A stretch of 64,000 bases of DNA from Anaerolineae bacterium (lineage in GTDB: Bacteria > Chloroflexota > Anaerolineae > Promineifilales > Promineifilaceae): NCBI GenBank assembly GCA_030425205.1, contig JAUIAP010000003.1:124001-188000 (forward strand), given 5' to 3'. Each line of letters starts with the position of its first letter. Positions within the stretch are counted from its first letter, which is position 1. This document shows, one piece after another, positions 62,357-64,000 of this stretch. The position numbers were made by a program, and so were the translations under genes. The notes below the pieces were generated by a model that made no database searches, was not told the origin of the DNA, and saw nothing but the letters and a program-made list of their open reading frames with translations.

Positions 62357-62734
62357 TCAAAATATCGACACTGATCAAGTGTGTGTCAAAAGGAGTTAGG
62401 CGTGCCTGAAAAAAGTTTCTTCAATGCGGGAGGCGCGTGCAACGACAAAACAATCTGTCCAATCACTATGTGGTTGTAGGAAGATTACGGTATCTTTTTG
62501 CATCACATTTACCCTAAAACTCTTATTAGAATTACCAGAAAGGAAAATAGCAAACTTGTGTTCGCTTGTCAACCCCCGATTTTGTTTATGGGAGAAATGG
62601 GGTGTTGGGAAGCCGTGAGATAGGCGAGAAGTATTGCGTGGTGCGTGGTGCGTAACGATCGCTGGATACGCACCACGCACCACGTTAGACTCTACGAAAT
62701 CCAAAGCTACTAAAGCAATCCACGTTCCCACAGG
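62357..62734. repeat. Gene-poor stretch with dispersed elements
   Basis: No convincing gene is present. On the minus strand, 62435-62470 resemble the intergenic phrase GATTGxTTxGTCGTTGCxCGC known from many genomes. A perfect 18-base-pair stem made of CGTGGTGCGTGGTGCGTA (62637-62654) and its complement (62667-62684) repeats the arms of the element at 39273-39315. Confidence 0.6.
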
Positions 62735-64000
62735 TTATGCGTAATACTGAAGTGCGTAGAAGGCAAGGGAAAGCGTGTAGTCGAGCAGAATCAGCAGAAT
62801 AAACCATGTCGAATGGACAACTTGACGGGCGCGCCGCATATAAACGAACCAAACGATCAAGCTACTGATTGTCAAAATGACTAACGGAACGATGTAGATC
62901 AGCAGTTGGTAAACAGCGGGATCGAGCAACCCCATATTGGGAATGTAGCGCACAAGCGGGACGTCTCCGCGCAGTCCAAACCACATTTTAACGGCCTCAT
63001 AGATGACGACCCCGAGCAGAAACGCATTTTGCGCCCGAGTTTGAACGGTATCGCCTGAGACGAGGGCGACGACGAAAAAGAAGTAAAAGACGGGTGCTAG
63101 CAGCCACGGGAGGACGAGTGGAATTAGGCGAAATGCTTGTAATATTCGGCCGATTCCCCCCACACCGATCAGCCAATAATCGCGCATCGTCAAACTATCG
63201 GTCGCGGCACGCAGTTCGGGGTGTGTCGTGATGAGATAGACGGGCTTATCACCACGCTGCACATCGCTCCAGCCAAGATAGAGATTGTCTTGACGATCGG
63301 CCGAAATTGCCACCCCACCACTGTTTGCGCCTGTCCACGTCAATGCTTGATACCCAATGAGCGCACCAGCTTGAAAATAGGCGACGACTGGCTGAGAATA
63401 TTGCCGAGAGCGTGTCTGAAGTTGCAATGTTGTGGCGAAAATGGCTTCAGCGTGTTGTCCTTGGCGCGTCACGATACGACTATTTGTATCGACAAGTGCG
63501 CTAGCAAGGTTGGCATCCGCTAGTTGGGTGTAGGGATAGGTGGTGCTTTGGGCCGCCATGCGCGTTGGCGGGTAATCGCTTTGGATGGGGAGCGCGGTTG
63601 CGTCGCTGCTGATGAGATCAGTTGGGACGATAGTTGGAATTGCAAAGGTGGTGTAGAAAATTTGTGAAGATGAGTCATCGATCCAACTGACATAGGCATC
63701 GGTCTGATCGAGCGTGAGGTGAATCTGATCGGTGGTGATTGGGATACCGCGTGCGCTGCGTGGGCGCAGACGATTTGGCGGAAGCTGTGTGTAGGTGAGA
63801 TGGTCTTCATCTGACATCCAGACAATGTGCAGCGTCCCATCGACCGCCTCGTCAAAATCTGCGCTGTTGACATTTGACTGGGCAAAAATGGAATCACGTT
63901 CTCCAGATTGCCAAAATTCACCAAATAGCGTGTCGCTGTCGTCGAGCCAGAAGAGATAAAAACTATCCGCGTTTGCGTATTGGAGTCGATACCAGCGAAT
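62735..64000 (-). CDS. Large membrane protein, partial at the window edge
   Basis: The reading frame continues without stop to the last base, so the N-terminus lies outside the window; the visible part is 421 residues. It begins with WD/sialidase-like beta repeats such as FYLFWLDDSDTLFGEFW, LHIVWMSDEDHLTYTQ and DNLYLGWSDVQRGD, which suggest an exported beta-propeller. About four membrane helices follow near the C-terminus (for example LLAPVFYFFFVVALVSGD and LLIYIVPLVILTISSLIVWF). I do not recognise the family. A sensor or surface-anchored role is a guess. Confidence 0.7.
   Translation of the reverse strand: MRWYRLQYANADSFYLFWLDDSDTLFGEFWQSGERDSIFAQSNVNSADFDEAVDGTLHIVWMSDEDHLTYTQLPPNRLRPRSARGIPITTDQIHLTLDQTDAYVSWIDDSSSQIFYTTFAIPTIVPTDLISSDATALPIQSDYPPTRMAAQSTTYPYTQLADANLASALVDTNSRIVTRQGQHAEAIFATTLQLQTRSRQYSQPVVAYFQAGALIGYQALTWTGANSGGVAISADRQDNLYLGWSDVQRGDKPVYLITTHPELRAATDSLTMRDYWLIGVGGIGRILQAFRLIPLVLPWLLAPVFYFFFVVALVSGDTVQTRAQNAFLLGVVIYEAVKMWFGLRGDVPLVRYIPNMGLLDPAVYQLLIYIVPLVILTISSLIVWFVYMRRARQVVHSTWFILLILLDYTLSLAFYALQYYA

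Noticed and set aside
62396..62503. Possible 35-residue peptide on the minus strand
   Set aside because: Its sequence lies in a degenerate copy of a widespread intergenic phrase and it has only a poor ribosome site.

Overview
The window looks like a chromosomal segment of a Chloroflexota bacterium, probably of the Anaerolineae/Ardenticatenia side. The signs are moderate GC, exported proteins with Thr-Pro linkers and C-terminal membrane anchors (positions 6194-9004, 24793-30123, 32152-34686), a DUF4012 protein, a DUF7282-like lipoprotein, and lysine synthesis by the LysW carrier-protein route. The taxonomy is inference from gene content. There is no sign of phage, insertion sequences or CRISPR.

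Layout. 1-3690 (minus): thiol peroxidase, a cold-shock-domain protein and gyrA. 3968-10118 (plus): a DUF4012 membrane protein, a secreted GH44 glucanase and moaA. 10299-15243 (minus): glycogen phosphorylase, a DUF3524-type glycosyltransferase and a lipoprotein. 15392-17119 (plus): a methyltransferase and a DUF4380 protein. 17272-24535 (minus): gcvH and the lysine cluster lysW-X-Y-Z-J-K-homocitrate synthase. 24793-30123 (plus): a 1776-residue repetitive beta-helix surface protein. 30388-31256: an ArsR/DUF2087 regulator pair. 31499-32059: tag. 32152-34686: a repeat surface protein. 35002-41138: lipB, acetoacetyl-CoA synthetase, thiolase, a YigZ protein and a site-2 protease. 41323-44813: sdhCDAB. 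44961-51106 (minus): a metallopeptidase, an E1-like protein, an amidinotransferase plus GMC oxidoreductase, a flavin reductase and a phosphatase-superfamily enzyme. 51269-59046 (mostly plus): SRP RNA, a G5/3D protein, a monooxygenase-like protein, rsmA, a UGA-containing SelW-like gene, an L,D-transpeptidase, birA (minus), an S1-domain protein and a patatin. 59133-61845 (minus): rtcB, an unknown gene, an HNH nuclease and tRNA-His. The last gene runs off the right edge.

Four observations stand out. (1) The lysine operon begins with a consensus-like promoter, a nearly leaderless 17-residue peptide MKNIAQITRKDKKSRHT, and mutually exclusive antiterminator and terminator pairings just before lysW, which reads as a translation-coupled attenuator. 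(2) The SelW/Rdx gene at 54134-54409 is open only if the in-frame TGA at 54179-54181 is read as selenocysteine; it has the CxxU motif and a SECIS-like hairpin. (3) The palindrome TCGGCCGA occurs about 70 times in 64 kb where about one is expected, resembling the cyanobacterial HIP1 phenomenon. (4) Many gene ends abut dispersed imperfect hairpins built from iterated short words (TAGTTGC, GTGGTGC, GTTGCCAAC and others), which sometimes supply the stop codon.
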